Shown here piece after piece: positions 9,998-18,401 of a stretch of 40,272 bases of DNA. The stretch comes from Streptomyces sp. AC558_RSS880. Lineage in GTDB: Bacteria; Actinomycetota; Actinomycetes; Streptomycetales; Streptomycetaceae. Positions within the stretch are counted from its first letter, which is position 1; the number at the start of each line of letters is the position of its first letter. The notes under the pieces are model-generated. The model saw only the letters and a program-made list of their open reading frames with translations. It did not search any database and had not been told where the DNA came from. Location of the stretch: the NCBI RefSeq assembly GCF_019049255.1, contig NZ_JAGMUJ010000015.1, positions 1-40,272 on the forward strand, in the 5' to 3' direction. The position numbers and the translations under genes are program-made.

Positions 9998-10716
9998 CGG
10001 GGCACCCCGATCGACGAGCCGGCCGACGATCCGGTCGCCGTGTCGGCGACCAGGCGTCCGTCGCGCATCTCGATGCGGCGCGGAAGCTGCGCGGCTATCT
10101 CACGGTCGTGCGTGATGACCACGACGGTGGTGCCGGCCGCGTGCAGTTCGCGCAGCAGGGCGAGCACGGCCGCGCCCGACGCGGAGTCGAGGTTGCCGGT
10201 CGGCTCGTCCGCGAGCAGGACCGAGGGTTCGCCGACCACGGCACGGGCCACGGCGACCCGCTGCCGCTCACCGCCGGAGAGCTGGTGGGGCAGGTGCCGG
10301 ACGCGGTGGCTGAGCCCGACCCGGGCCAGCGCCGCCGCGGCCTTGGCCCGGCGCCGCCGCATCGGGACGCCCGCGTAGAGCAGCCCGTCCGCCACCGAGT
10401 CCAGGACGGGGACGCCGACCGCGAGGTGGAACTGCTGGAAGACGAAGCCGATCCGGGTGGCCCGCAGTGCGGAGACCTCGCGGTCGGACAGTTCGGCCAC
10501 GTCGTAGCCGTCGACCAGGACCCGGCCCGAGGTGGGCCGGTCGAGGCTGCCCATGAGGTTGAGCATGCTGGACTTGCCGGAGCCGGACGGGCCGACCACC
10601 CCGACCAGTTCTCCGCGTCCGATCCGCAGACTCACGTCGCGGACCGCGGCCACCGGGCCCGGGTACGTCTTCGAGACGGCGTCGAACTCGACGACGGCCG
10701 GAGATCCGCCGCTCAT
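9994..10716 (-). CDS. MacB/LolD-type ABC transporter ATP-binding protein
   Basis: 240 residues with all ATPase motifs: Walker [10 protein letters not shown] at 42-50, Q-loop FVFQQFHL, signature [14 protein letters not shown], Walker [14 protein letters not shown] and the switch histidine in [11 protein letters not shown]. The sequence around the signature is of the LolD/MacB subgroup. It would power the permease encoded directly downstream. The start overlaps the stop of the membrane-fusion gene by four bases and its own stop overlaps the permease start by four, so the three are one coupled operon. Confidence 0.93.
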   Translation of the reverse strand: MSGGSPAVVEFDAVSKTYPGPVAAVRDVSLRIGRGELVGVVGPSGSGKSSMLNLMGSLDRPTSGRVLVDGYDVAELSDREVSALRATRIGFVFQQFHLAVGVPVLDSVADGLLYAGVPMRRRRAKAAAALARVGLSHRVRHLPHQLSGGERQRVAVARAVVGEPSVLLADEPTGNLDSASGAAVLALLRELHAAGTTVVVITHDREIAAQLPRRIEMRDGRLVADTATGSSAGSSIGVPR

Positions 10717-12008
10717 TCCGGAATCCTCACCTTCAGTCCCGCGCGCACCGCGGAACCGCTCACTTCCACCTTGCCGTCGGCGAACAGTCCGGTCTTCACG
10801 GCGATGAAGCCGCCGTCCGCCGTCTCCAGCCCGTGACCGCCCTCCGCGAGCGCCACCAGCGCGGCGACCGGGACGGTCAGCACGTCCTTGGCCTCGCGGC
10901 CGACGTACTCGACGGTGACGGGACCGCTCTCCAGCCGCCCCACGGACTTCTGGTCCTTGATCGTGACGGTCACCGGCACGGTCGCTCCGCCCTGTTCCGC
11001 ACCGTCCTCGCCGGAACCGCCCTCGGGCGCACTGGCCTGCCTGCCCACCGACGCCACCTCGCCCCGTACGGTCCTGCCGTCGGGCAACCGGACCCGGACG
11101 GCCGTGCCGCGTACGGCCCAGGAGGCGTCGGCGGCGGAGGCGTTGACCACGACCTTGCGGGCCGTCCCGGTGTACGTGAGGGCGTTCTCCGTGACGGCTT
11201 CGCCGAGCCGGACGCCCGGTCGGCCGATCCGCACCTTGCCGGCGGAGTAGATGACGTCACCGATGCCGACCGTGCCGGTCTCGGGCATCCCGAGCGACTT
11301 CTGCCACCGTTCGACGGCGTCGGCGGTCTTGGCGGTGAACGTCTCGTCCACCGTGAAACCGGTGTGGCCGAGTGCGGCCAGGTTCGTCTCGAACTGCAGG
11401 ACGTCCATGCCCTTGAGCTCCGTCACCGTGGCGGCCCCGGCCCCGGTCCCGGCCCCGGTCGGCGTCGGCGTCGCGGCAGGGCCCGCGGCGGCGGTGTCGT
11501 CGGTCCCGCCGTCCGGCTTGCCCTCACCGGAAGCCGCTTCCCCGTCCGCGGCGCCGGCCCCGGACTCGGCGCCGGCCCCGGACTCGGCGGTGGTCAGTCC
11601 CAGGTCCCGGTACATGGGCAGCGACCCGTACAGCAGCACCACCGGGCGGTCGTCGACACGCAGCAGCGTGTCGCCGCGCTCCACCGTGGTCCCCGCTTCG
11701 GGCAGCCCGGTCACGGTCCCGGTCGCCTTGACCGGCAGGGGTATCTCCGTGCCGTACCCCAACTGTCCGTCCACCTCGGTGCGTTCGGTCAGCGTGGCCC
11801 GGGTCACCGGAACCAGCGAACCGGCCCGGGGCGGTGCGCTCGGGCCCTCGTCCTCGCCGCCGCCGAGGCCCAGGGCGCCCACCACGGCGACCGCCGCCAC
11901 GACGACCACGGCCAGGGCGATCAGCGCCGTACGCCGCCCCCGTCCGCCGCGCGGCGGTTCGGACACCGTCCCGGACTCGTCATCGATCCGCGTCACCGTA
12001 TCCGCCAC
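10713..12008 (-). CDS. Membrane-fusion (MacA-like) protein with peptidoglycan-binding domain
   Basis: The GTG at 12008 lies two bases after the stop of the lipoprotein gene, which fixes the start. The 431-residue protein has a cytosolic N-terminus, one membrane anchor at about 27-47, a biotinyl-lipoyl-like half ([20 protein letters not shown], then [17 protein letters not shown]), a low-complexity Gly/Ala/Asp segment, a peptidoglycan-binding-1 domain ([17 protein letters not shown] to [15 protein letters not shown]), the second half of the barrel, and a C-terminal strand domain. In actinobacteria such proteins link a MacB-like transporter to the wall. The Gly/Ala-rich stretch near 155-200 is unusually long. 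Confidence 0.88.
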   Translation of the reverse strand: MADTVTRIDDESGTVSEPPRGGRGRRTALIALAVVVVAAVAVVGALGLGGGEDEGPSAPPRAGSLVPVTRATLTERTEVDGQLGYGTEIPLPVKATGTVTGLPEAGTTVERGDTLLRVDDRPVVLLYGSLPMYRDLGLTTAESGAGAESGAGAADGEAASGEGKPDGGTDDTAAAGPAATPTPTGAGTGAGAATVTELKGMDVLQFETNLAALGHTGFTVDETFTAKTADAVERWQKSLGMPETGTVGIGDVIYSAGKVRIGRPGVRLGEAVTENALTYTGTARKVVVNASAADASWAVRGTAVRVRLPDGRTVRGEVASVGRQASAPEGGSGEDGAEQGGATVPVTVTIKDQKSVGRLESGPVTVEYVGREAKDVLTVPVAALVALAEGGHGLETADGGFIAVKTGLFADGKVEVSGSAVRAGLKVRIPE

Positions 12009-12010
12009 GG

Positions 12011-12583
12011 TCAGCCCTTGCCGGGGCCCGCGGACTCCGGCACGCCCACGATCGGCCCGCAGATCCGGATGGCCCGCTTCGCACCGGCGGAGCTCTGGTC
12101 CCAGTCCCCCTGCCCGAGGCCGTCGGGGCCCGGGTCGGGGAAGTCGGCGGCCCCGTTCTCCTGCATGCACTTCGCGTACTGCTGCTTCACCTTGATCTGC
12201 TCGGCGGTGAGCTTGGACTGGTTGTCCTTCTCGATGCTCTCGGGCACGGCCGCCAGGTGGTCGGCGCACTTCTCCGTGGCGGCCTGGAACTTCGCGTCCT
12301 TCTTCAGGGCCCGGTTGTCACCGAAGTCGATGTTCCCCTTGTCGTCCGGGTCCGGAGCGTCGACCCCGTTCTCCCGCAGGCACTTCACGTACTCGCGTTG
12401 TGCCTGCACATAGGCGGCCACGTCGTCCCCGCCGCCCTGCGCGTCCGAGCCGGCGGACTGCGTGGTCGCGCCGCCGCTCGCGGCCGTCGGGATGTCCGAC
12501 TCGCCCTCGTCGCCCCCGCAGCCGGTCAACGCCAGCGCCATGACCGAGGCCACCGCGGCCAGCAGTACCCGATTCGCCCTCAC
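12011..12583 (-). CDS. Secreted lipoprotein of the ABC operon
   Basis: The GTG at 12583 follows GGGAGAACCG. The 190-residue product has a signal peptide with the lipobox LTGC (Cys22 becomes the lipid-bearing residue), then a Ser/Gly/Asp linker. Two related segments follow: EYVKCLRENGVDAPDPD and QYAKCMQENGAADFPDPGPD. Each carries one cysteine, with further cysteines nearby, so the mature protein looks like an internal duplication. It is the first gene of the operon with the membrane-fusion protein, ATPase and permease, and may be their outer partner or substrate-capturing subunit. The promoter region at 12635-12671 belongs to it. Confidence 0.82.
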   Translation of the reverse strand: MRANRVLLAAVASVMALALTGCGGDEGESDIPTAASGGATTQSAGSDAQGGGDDVAAYVQAQREYVKCLRENGVDAPDPDDKGNIDFGDNRALKKDAKFQAATEKCADHLAAVPESIEKDNQSKLTAEQIKVKQQYAKCMQENGAADFPDPGPDGLGQGDWDQSSAGAKRAIRICGPIVGVPESAGPGKG

Positions 12584-12634
12584 CGGTTCTCCCGCTCTCT
12601 GTCGTACCCGTCCGCGGACGCGGCGGGCAGACCG

Positions 12635-12671
12635 ACCGTAGGACGGGTCCGATGAAGAACTCTTGAAGAAC
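12635..12671 (-). promoter_or_regulatory. Promoter with 11-bp-phased direct repeat
   Basis: On the minus strand GTTCTTCA occurs twice, at 12671-12664 and 12660-12653, exactly eleven bases apart. Downstream is TACGGT (12640-12635), a plausible -10 box. Direct repeats one helical turn apart over the -35 region are the usual binding pattern of OmpR/PhoB-family response regulators acting as activators. It drives the lipoprotein-transporter operon. Confidence 0.6.
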
Positions 12672-12674
12672 CTG

Positions 12675-13097
12675 TCAGCCGGCCGTGCGGCCGCGGAAGC
12701 ATCGCGCCCGGCGCGGCGGCGGTGGCGGCACCGGAGCACGGACAGTACGTCCACCAGGAGCAGGCCCCGCCCCCGTCAGGGCCAGGGCCGTGTACACGGT
12801 GACCAGGGTCGGGAACGGCCAGGGGCCCAGGGTGCCGACCGTGTCCGGGGTCGCGTCCGACGTCTGCGTGAGCTTCTCCGGTGCCGCCGTCGGGGTGGCG
12901 CCGGTGAGCCGGCGTTGCAGGTCGCCGAGGAGGGGGCCGCTCAGTCCGACGAACACCGCGCCGGCCACGGTGACCAGGGCGGTCGCGGCCGTGGTCCACA
13001 GGGTGGAGCGCAGGCCGGTGAACTTGGTCCGTTCGAAGGCCAGGGCCTCCCGGAAGCCGGGGGCGGGGTGACGTGCGTACCCCACGGGCGTGGTCAT
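12675..13097 (-). pseudogene. Truncated or frameshifted ABC-2-type permease
   Basis: The first 100 or so residues look like the beginning of an ABC-2 exporter permease: a polar N-terminus, GFREALAFERTKFTGLRST, then a membrane segment (TAATALVTVAGAVFVGLSG) and an outer loop. A second segment starts (FPTLVTVYTALALTG) but then turns into a Pro/Arg-rich tail and stops after 140 residues, far short of the usual 250 or more. Removing one G from the GGGG run near 12767-12770 would continue the segment as GLLLVDVLSVL. The rest of the permease is missing. The ATG overlaps the stop of the ATPase remnant (ATGA). A genuine short two-segment protein is less likely. Confidence 0.55.
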
Positions 13098-13204
13098 CGC
13101 AGTGGCTCCCTGGCGTCGGTGTCGGTGGCTCTCCGGTATTCGACGGCCTCTCCCGTCATCGCCGTGCAGACCTCCTTCAGGGAGGAGCGGAGGCGAGCGC
13201 GGCG
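13094..13204 (-). pseudogene. C-terminal remnant of an ABC-2 exporter ATPase
   Basis: The last 36 or so codons encode SSLKEVCTAMTGEAVEYRRA and a polar tail. This resembles the C-terminus of drug-exporter ATPases (SLEEVYMELTGEAVEYR type). The stop overlaps the ATG of the permease fragment by four bases, as in intact ATPase-permease operons. No Walker or signature motif lies upstream; the ATPase body is gone. Identification rests on a short tail, so it is tentative. Confidence 0.5.
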
Positions 13205-13241
13205 ATCACGCCCGTACGAACGGTCCGCGCCCGGCGCACGC

Positions 13242-13266
13242 GGGCCATAGGTATGTCCTATGGCCC
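13242..13266. promoter_or_regulatory. Perfect inverted repeat, probable operator
   Basis: GGGCCATAGG (13242-13251) and CCTATGGCCC (13257-13266) form a perfect ten-base inverted repeat with spacer TATGT. It lies 157 bases upstream of the first short-chain dehydrogenase and just behind the exporter remnant, and is followed by a locally A/T-richer stretch. It suits a dimeric repressor. No regulator of known specificity is adjacent except the LysR protein at 14966. Confidence 0.5.
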
Positions 13267-13422
13267 TTGCTGACATTTCGTCTTTGCCTCTCTTTCTCTT
13301 CCGGATCTACGGTGAAACAGCTCGACGAGGCGCTAGGCGCGAGATTTTCGAAGATTCTCCTTCCGCGCCCGAAGGACGTTTTCCGTCGAGCGCAGACATA
13401 CGCGATCGAGAGGGTCATCGGC

Positions 13423-14184
13423 ATGCCCACAAGCGGGAACGGAATGCGGGAACTCGCGGGAAAGCGAGCCTTGGTCACGGGTGGTTCGCGCGGAATCGGA
13501 GCGGCCGTCGTGCGCCGGTTCCTGGACGCCGGCGCCGAGGTGCTCACGACCGCCAGGTCGGCGACGAGCACCGTGCCCGAGGGCGCCCACTTCGTGGCGT
13601 CCGACGTACGGACCCGGGCGGGGATCGACGCGCTCGCCACGGCCGCGCAGGAGGTCCTGGGCGGGGTGGACATCCTGGTCCACAACACGGGCGGGGCGCG
13701 ACCGCACGAGGGCGCCTCGGCCACCCCCGACGAGGAGTGGCAGGACGCGCTCGACCTGAACCTCCTGGCGGCGGTGCGGCTGGACTCGCTGCTGATACCG
13801 GGGATGCGTGAACGGCGCTCGGGAGCGATCGTGCACGTCTCCTCGGGCGCGGTGCACACCCCGGGCCCCCAGTTCCTGCACTACACGGCGGCCAAGGCGG
13901 CGCTGGAGAACTACAGCCGGGGACTGGCCGTGGAGCTGGCCCCCTCCGGTGTCCGGGTCAACGTCGTGGCTCCCGGCAGAACCGCAACCCCCGGCGGCGA
14001 GGCGACGCGGGAGCAGTGGGCGCGCCTGAACGGGGATCCCGGCGCCACCGCCACCGCGCCGCTGGGGCGCGACGGCCGACCCGACGACATCGCCCACGCG
14101 GTGCTGTTCCTCGTGTCCGACCGGGCCGGCTGGGTGACCGGGAGCAATATCTCGGTGGACGGCGGCGAATTCATCAGGGGATGA
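13423..14184 (+). CDS. Short-chain dehydrogenase/reductase (first of pair)
   Basis: The ATG at 13423 has GAGAGG nine bases upstream; the frame is open further but codon use there is poor. The 253-residue protein is a classical SDR: cofactor loop TGGSRGIG at 19-26, HNTGG at 88-92, catalytic Ser141, Tyr154 and Lys158 (YTAAK), and the GRTATPGGEATRE segment after strand six. The arginine-free loop and SDV (60-62) suggest NAD(H) or NADP(H) cannot be told apart with certainty. The substrate is unknown. It forms a likely operon with the second SDR 53 bases downstream. Confidence 0.9.
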   Translation: MPTSGNGMRELAGKRALVTGGSRGIGAAVVRRFLDAGAEVLTTARSATSTVPEGAHFVASDVRTRAGIDALATAAQEVLGGVDILVHNTGGARPHEGASATPDEEWQDALDLNLLAAVRLDSLLIPGMRERRSGAIVHVSSGAVHTPGPQFLHYTAAKAALENYSRGLAVELAPSGVRVNVVAPGRTATPGGEATREQWARLNGDPGATATAPLGRDGRPDDIAHAVLFLVSDRAGWVTGSNISVDGGEFIRG

Positions 14185-14237
14185 CGCTGCGGAATTCCGG
14201 AACCGATTTCTGACAAAGAGAACGAAGGGACCCCGAC

Positions 14238-14981
14238 ATGGGTGAATACAGTGGCAAGAACGCGGTGGTCACGGGTGGCGGCAGCGGAATCGGGTTCGCG
14301 ACGGCGAAGCTGCTGGTGGACGGCGGAGCCCGCGTGGTGATCACCGGTCGTTCTCAGACCACGCTCGACGCCGCGCGGGAGCGGCTCGGCGGGAACGCGC
14401 TGGCCGTCCGGGGCGATGTGGCCTCACTGTCCGACCTGGACGCCCTGGCCGGCCGTGTGAAGGACGAACTCGGCACGCTCGACGCCCTGTTCGTCAACGC
14501 CGGCATCGCAGGCGCCACCCCCTTCGAGTCGACCACCGAGAAGGACTACGACGAGCTGTTCTCGATCAACGTCAAGGGCGCCTACTTCACGGTGCAGAAG
14601 CTCGCCCCGCTGCTGGGCACGGGCGCCGGCGTCGTCCTCACCACCTCCGCCGCGAACGTCATGGGCCTGCCGGAGACCAGTGTCTACGCGGCCGGCAAGG
14701 CGGCCCTGCGCTCGATGGCCCGCACCCTCTCCCGCGAGCTGCTTCCCCGCGAGATCCGCGTCAACGCGGTCAGTCCCGGCCCCGTCGACACGGGGATCCT
14801 GGAGCTCACGATGACGGCGGAAGCCGCCGCGGAGTTCAAGGCCCAGCGGGTCTCGGACAATCCCATGGGGCGCTTCGGCACACCCGAGGAGATCGCCAGG
14901 GCGGCCGCGTTCCTCGCCTTCGACGCCACGTACACGGCCGGCGCCGAGCTCGCCGTGGACGGAGGCTACACCCAGCTCTGA
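14238..14981 (+). CDS. Short-chain dehydrogenase/reductase (second of pair)
   Basis: 247 residues, ATG with GAAGGGA upstream. Cofactor loop TGGGSGIG at 12-19, GRS at 37-39 after strand two (favouring NADP), NAG at 87-89, catalytic Ser137, Tyr150 and Lys154. The C-terminus (AGAELAVDGGYTQL) is the usual SDR end. It is similar in plan, but not closely, to the SDR upstream, so this is not a simple recent duplication. Its last 16 bases overlap the converging LysR gene. The pair probably acts on a carbonyl or alcohol metabolite under control of that regulator. Confidence 0.92.
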   Translation: MGEYSGKNAVVTGGGSGIGFATAKLLVDGGARVVITGRSQTTLDAARERLGGNALAVRGDVASLSDLDALAGRVKDELGTLDALFVNAGIAGATPFESTTEKDYDELFSINVKGAYFTVQKLAPLLGTGAGVVLTTSAANVMGLPETSVYAAGKAALRSMARTLSRELLPREIRVNAVSPGPVDTGILELTMTAEAAAEFKAQRVSDNPMGRFGTPEEIARAAAFLAFDATYTAGAELAVDGGYTQL

Positions 14982-15856
14982 GCCGGCTCCGACCAGGTCT
15001 CCTGACGCAGGAGTTCGAGCAGGGCGGTCTCCGCCGGGCCCGCGTCCTGCCGGACCACGGCGATGACGGGCTGGGACAGGGCCGGGGACACCGGGCGCAC
15101 GAGGTGCTCGTACCCCTGCGGCACCGCCGAGGCCGGGACGAGGGTCACCCCCAGCCCGTGGGCGGCCCAGCGCACGGCCGTCGCCGTCTGGGACACGCGG
15201 GCGGCCGTGGCCGGGGCCAGACCGTTGTCCCGCAGCACCCTCAGCAGTACGCCGTCGAGCGTGCTGTCGCGGTCGAACCGCACCCACGGCTCCCCGTCCA
15301 GTTCGCCCAGCTCGACCCGGTCCGCGGACGCCTGCCGGTGCCCGGCGCCCAGCACCACGACGAGTTCCTCGTCGCCGAGGTGGTGGGCGTCGGCGGGGCC
15401 CTGCTCGCACGCCGCCATCAGGGCGAAGTCCAGCAGGCCCCGCCGGCACAGCCGGTCCAGCTCCGCGGCGCTCGGCTCCTCGAAGACGGTGACCTCCAGC
15501 CGCGGGAAGCGGCGCCGCAGCGCACCCAGCGCGCGCGGCAACTGCCGTGTGCCGAAGCCCATCTGCACCGCGACCACCAGCTCGCCCACCAGTTCGTCGG
15601 CGCCGGCCCGCGCCGTGGCCCTGGCCCGCCGCGACGCGCTCACCGCGACCTCCGCCTCCCGCAGGAACGCGCGGCCGACCGTGGTGGGCACCAGTCCGGT
15701 CGGCGTGCGGACGAACAGTTTCACGCCGAGTTCCCGCTCCAGGCCGCGGATCTGCTGGGACACCGACGGCTGGGCGACGTGCAGCAGCTCCGCCGCCGCC
15801 GTCACCGAGCCCTGTTCGGCGACGGCCAGGGCGTACTCGAACTGACGAAGGCTCAT
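14966..15856 (-). CDS. LysR-family transcriptional regulator
   Basis: The ATG at 15856 (MSLRQFEYALAVAEQGSV) matches the standard LysR start, so longer starts are rejected. 296 residues: winged HTH at 1-60 (AELLHVAQPSVSQQIRGLERELG), a linker helix rich in Arg/Ala, and a substrate-binding domain from about 90 with VAVQMGFGTRQLP and the G-hairpin-like LGVTLVPASAV. It converges on the two SDR genes with a 16-base overlap. LysR proteins often control neighbouring metabolic genes, so the SDR pair is the first candidate target, but the genes are not divergent as is usual. Confidence 0.92.
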   Translation of the reverse strand: MSLRQFEYALAVAEQGSVTAAAELLHVAQPSVSQQIRGLERELGVKLFVRTPTGLVPTTVGRAFLREAEVAVSASRRARATARAGADELVGELVVAVQMGFGTRQLPRALGALRRRFPRLEVTVFEEPSAAELDRLCRRGLLDFALMAACEQGPADAHHLGDEELVVVLGAGHRQASADRVELGELDGEPWVRFDRDSTLDGVLLRVLRDNGLAPATAARVSQTATAVRWAAHGLGVTLVPASAVPQGYEHLVRPVSPALSQPVIAVVRQDAGPAETALLELLRQETWSEPAQSWV

Positions 15857-15980
15857 CGGCGTCCGTCCCTCCCCGCGGTCCACCCGCTGTCATCGCTGCA
15901 AGCGTGGGTAACCCGGTTCCGCCGACGGGAATTCCCGGACCCGGGGCCCCGGGGCCCTCGACGACGACGTCCGGCCGGAA

Positions 15981-16012
15981 GCCGTGAGGCCCACGGGGCG
16001 AACCCCCACGGC
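15981..16012. terminator. Possible terminator after the quinone-reductase-like gene
   Basis: GCCGTG at 15981-15986 can pair with CACGGC at 16007-16012, with an inner GGGG-CGAA-CCCC stem-loop. It lies directly after the stop of the minus-strand gene at 16018. The stem is interrupted, so the call is weak. Confidence 0.4.
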
Positions 16013-16017
16013 GGCCG

Positions 16018-17007
16018 TCACCTCACCGTCAGTACGACCTTGCCGCGGGCGTGTCCTCCTTCCACCAGGCGCACGCCCTCGGCCGCCTCCGCCAGCGGGT
16101 ACGTCCGGCCGACCACCGGAGTGAGGCGGCCGGACCCGATGAGGGCGGTGACGGCCCGCAGATCCTCCTGGACCGGGCCGGACGGGGCCGCCGGGAGGAT
16201 CACCCGGAGCCGCTGCCGGACGACCGCGTCGGCCGCGAGCAGTTTCAGCAGCGAGCCCATCGCCCCGAACACGTGGCCGGGTGAGCCGCCGCCGTTGCCC
16301 ACCAGCGTGCCCGTCGGGGTGAGCGCCCGGCGCAGTCGGCCCAACGGGTGGTTGCCCACGTTGTCCAGGATCACGTCGTAGTGTCCGCGGGCGTCGGTGA
16401 AGTCCTCGCGGGCGTAGTCGACGACGTGCGCGGCGCCGAGCGAGCGCACCAGGTCGGCGTTGCGGGCGCCGCACACGCCGGTGACCTCCGCGCCGAGGTC
16501 CGCGGCGATCTGCACGGCGAACGTGCCCACTCCACCACCGGCCCCGTTGACCAGCACCCGCTGTCCCGCCCGCGCCCGGCCCACGGTCCGGATGCCGCGC
16601 AGGGCCGTCACCGCCCCCATCGGGACGGCCGCGGCCTGCTCGAAGGTCAGGTGCGCGGGTTTGGTGACCAGGAGGTCCTCGGTGGTGCTCGCGTACTCGG
16701 CGAAGGCACCCCGGCAGAAGCCCAGCACCTCGTCGCCGGGCTGGAGCCCGCGCACACCGGCGCCGACCGCCTCGACCCGTCCGGCCGCGTCGATCCCGGC
16801 CACCCGTGACTTCGGGCGGGTCAGCCCCACGTCCCCGGTCAGCCGGGCCGCGTACGGGTCGCCGCGCAGCATGTGCCAGTCGTAGGGGTTGACCGCGGCG
16901 GCGTGCACCCGCACCAGTACCTGGCCGGCCCCGGGCTCGGGGCGGTCGATGTCCGTCGGTTCCAGAATGTCCGGCGGGCCGAAGCGGTCCTGGACGATCG
17001 CCTTCAT
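16018..17007 (-). CDS. NAD(P)-dependent zinc-free alcohol dehydrogenase / quinone reductase
   Basis: The ATG at 17007 has GGGGGAGA upstream and opens with MKAIVQDRFGPP, the usual start of this family. 329 residues of the medium-chain fold: GroES-like part 1-130 and Rossmann part with GAGGGVG at 155-161. The VHAAAVNPYDWHMLRG motif and lack of the zinc-binding Cys/His set point to the quinone oxidoreductase subgroup using NADPH. Two palindromic operators lie 18-63 bases before the start, and the TetR repressor upstream carries a similar site. The enzyme is therefore probably induced by an electrophilic or quinone-like compound sensed by that repressor. Confidence 0.9.
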   Translation of the reverse strand: MKAIVQDRFGPPDILEPTDIDRPEPGAGQVLVRVHAAAVNPYDWHMLRGDPYAARLTGDVGLTRPKSRVAGIDAAGRVEAVGAGVRGLQPGDEVLGFCRGAFAEYASTTEDLLVTKPAHLTFEQAAAVPMGAVTALRGIRTVGRARAGQRVLVNGAGGGVGTFAVQIAADLGAEVTGVCGARNADLVRSLGAAHVVDYAREDFTDARGHYDVILDNVGNHPLGRLRRALTPTGTLVGNGGGSPGHVFGAMGSLLKLLAADAVVRQRLRVILPAAPSGPVQEDLRAVTALIGSGRLTPVVGRTYPLAEAAEGVRLVEGGHARGKVVLTVR

Positions 17008-17024
17008 CCGGATCTCCCCCTCAT

Positions 17025-17070
17025 AGGTGTACGGCGTACACCCACCATCATGGGTGTACGCCGTACACCT
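17025..17070. promoter_or_regulatory. Double TetR operator before the quinone-reductase-like gene
   Basis: Two 17-base palindromes with core GGTGTACG-S-CGTACACC lie at 17026-17042 and 17053-17069, with the centre base G in one and C in the other. Together with flanking bases (17025-17043 and 17052-17070) they form a perfect 19-base inverted repeat around an eight-base spacer. Centres are 27 bases apart. Confidence 0.85.
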
Positions 17071-17165
17071 GGCAAGGGCCGGGAGGAGACAGGAAGGGAC
17101 CGGGAGGAGACAGGAAGGGGCGGAGCGGAAACCGGGCCGGGCCGGGCCGGGTCGTCCGGGGTGGG

Positions 17166-17861
17166 TCAGCGCAGCAGCCGGGCCAGGCCGTCCAGCGTCA
17201 GATCCAGGGCGAACTCGAACTCGTACTGGTCGTCGCAGCCGGAGCCGACGACGGACTCCTCGTCGTGGGCGACCGCCATGGCCAGTGCGGTGATGTGGGG
17301 GTAGCGCGCGGCCATCTCCTCGGGCGGCGGCGCGTCCGGGTCCGGCTCGCGGCCGGGGCCGTCGACGAACAGCTCCTGGGAGAAGCCCAGCAGCCGGCTG
17401 CCCATGACGTGCATCGCGTGATGGACCAGGTCGAGCGGGAAGCCCCCGGCCCGGAAGACGCCGATCATCGAGTCCAGGTACGCCATCACCGCGGGGGTCG
17501 GCGCGGTCCGCGCCTTCATCCGCGCCTCGATGACCCCGGACGCCCACGGGTGACGCAGCAGCATGCGGCGGGCGGACAGCACCCGCAGCCGGACGGCGGT
17601 CTTCCAGTCGGTGTCCTCGGCCGGTGGGTCGATCTCACCGACGAGGACGTCGATCATGCCGTCCAGCAGCTCGTTCTTGTTGGCCACGTGCTTGTACAGC
17701 GCCATGGGGACGACGCCGAGCACCTGCGCCAGGTTCCGCATGCTGAGCGCGTCGGCCCCGCCCTCGTCGGCCAGGGCGACGGCGGCGGACAACACCCGCG
17801 CCCGGCTCAGGGGGGTGCGGGTCCGGTGGACGGCATCGGCCTGTCCGCTGATCTCCACCAT
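17166..17861 (-). CDS. TetR-family repressor with TetR_C-type ligand domain
   Basis: The ATG at 17861 (MVEISGQADAVHRTR) has GGAAGGGG just upstream. 231 residues. The N-terminal HTH reads ADALSMRNLAQVLGVVPMAL and then YKHVANKNELLDGMIDVL, the canonical TetR end of the DNA-binding domain with the tetracycline-repressor-like subtype. The rest is a helical ligand and dimer domain with RHPWASGVIEAR. It is upstream of, and reads in the same direction as, the quinone-reductase-like gene. An operator copy at 17876-17895 sits just before its own start, so it should repress both itself and the enzyme. Confidence 0.92.
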   Translation of the reverse strand: MVEISGQADAVHRTRTPLSRARVLSAAVALADEGGADALSMRNLAQVLGVVPMALYKHVANKNELLDGMIDVLVGEIDPPAEDTDWKTAVRLRVLSARRMLLRHPWASGVIEARMKARTAPTPAVMAYLDSMIGVFRAGGFPLDLVHHAMHVMGSRLLGFSQELFVDGPGREPDPDAPPPEEMAARYPHITALAMAVAHDEESVVGSGCDDQYEFEFALDLTLDGLARLLR

Positions 17862-17875
17862 CCCCTTCCAGCCCC

Positions 17876-17895
17876 GGGTGTACGGCGTCCACCCT
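17876..17895. promoter_or_regulatory. TetR operator for autoregulation
   Basis: GGGTGTACGGCGTCCACCCT is a third copy of the palindrome found at 17025-17070, with one core mismatch (GTCCACC for GTACACC). It ends 15 bases before the TetR start codon. Confidence 0.75.
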
Positions 17896-18101
17896 AGGCG
17901 TCCGCGCCCGTGCCCGCCTCGTCGGGGGCCGCTGCGACTGCCGCGTGCCGACGCGCCCGTATCGCCGCGGTCCAGCGTGCCGGCACCGGGGCTGGTGTGC
18001 TTGTGCGGGGTGCGGCAGTGTGGTGGCCGGTCACGTTGCCGACCACGGTCAGCGTCTGGTGTGGTGGTTCGGGGGGCCGAGGCCCGGGAAGGATCGACGA
18101 C

Positions 18102-18389
18102 ATGATCATTTTTGGTACCAAGGGGTATCTGCACCAGCTCGCGATACTGACGCTGGTGTGCGCGCAGTGCGGGAATCCCGCCGCGCACACGCTCAGGAAG
18201 CGGGTCACCAAGTTCACCCTGTTCTTCGTGCCGCTGTTCCCGGTCTCGACGAAGTACACGACGCAGTGCACCTTCTGCGGCGCGGAGCAGAAGGTGACCG
18301 CGGAACAGGCCGAGCAGCTCCAGGCGCAGGCGGTCGGCGGCGGACAGGGGTACGGACAGCAGTCGCAGCAGCAGCCCTACCAGTCGTAG
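18102..18389 (+). CDS. Zinc-ribbon domain protein
   Basis: The ATG at 18102 has GAAGGA eight bases upstream (MIIFGTKGYLHQLAI). The 95-residue protein contains two CxxC pairs, Cys20/Cys23 (CAQCGN) and Cys56/Cys59 (CTFCGA), which would hold one zinc. Between them is an aromatic hydrophobic stretch (FTLFFVPLFPVS) that may touch the membrane. The tail is rich in Gln and Gly. Proteins of this shape are widespread in Actinobacteria and have no known function. It is transcribed towards the TIGR03943-like gene with only twelve bases between stops. Confidence 0.8.
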   Translation: MIIFGTKGYLHQLAILTLVCAQCGNPAAHTLRKRVTKFTLFFVPLFPVSTKYTTQCTFCGAEQKVTAEQAEQLQAQAVGGGQGYGQQSQQQPYQS

Positions 18390-18401
18390 CCGGTCGCGGT
18401 C

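Noticed and set aside
11430..11590. Low-complexity GC repeat in the membrane-fusion gene as a regulatory repeat
   Set aside because: It codes for an in-frame Gly/Ala linker and has no perfect unit long enough to call.
12580..12999. Alternative frame over the permease remnant
   Set aside because: His/Arg/Gly-rich translation without membrane segments; only the accepted frame matches an ABC-2 start.
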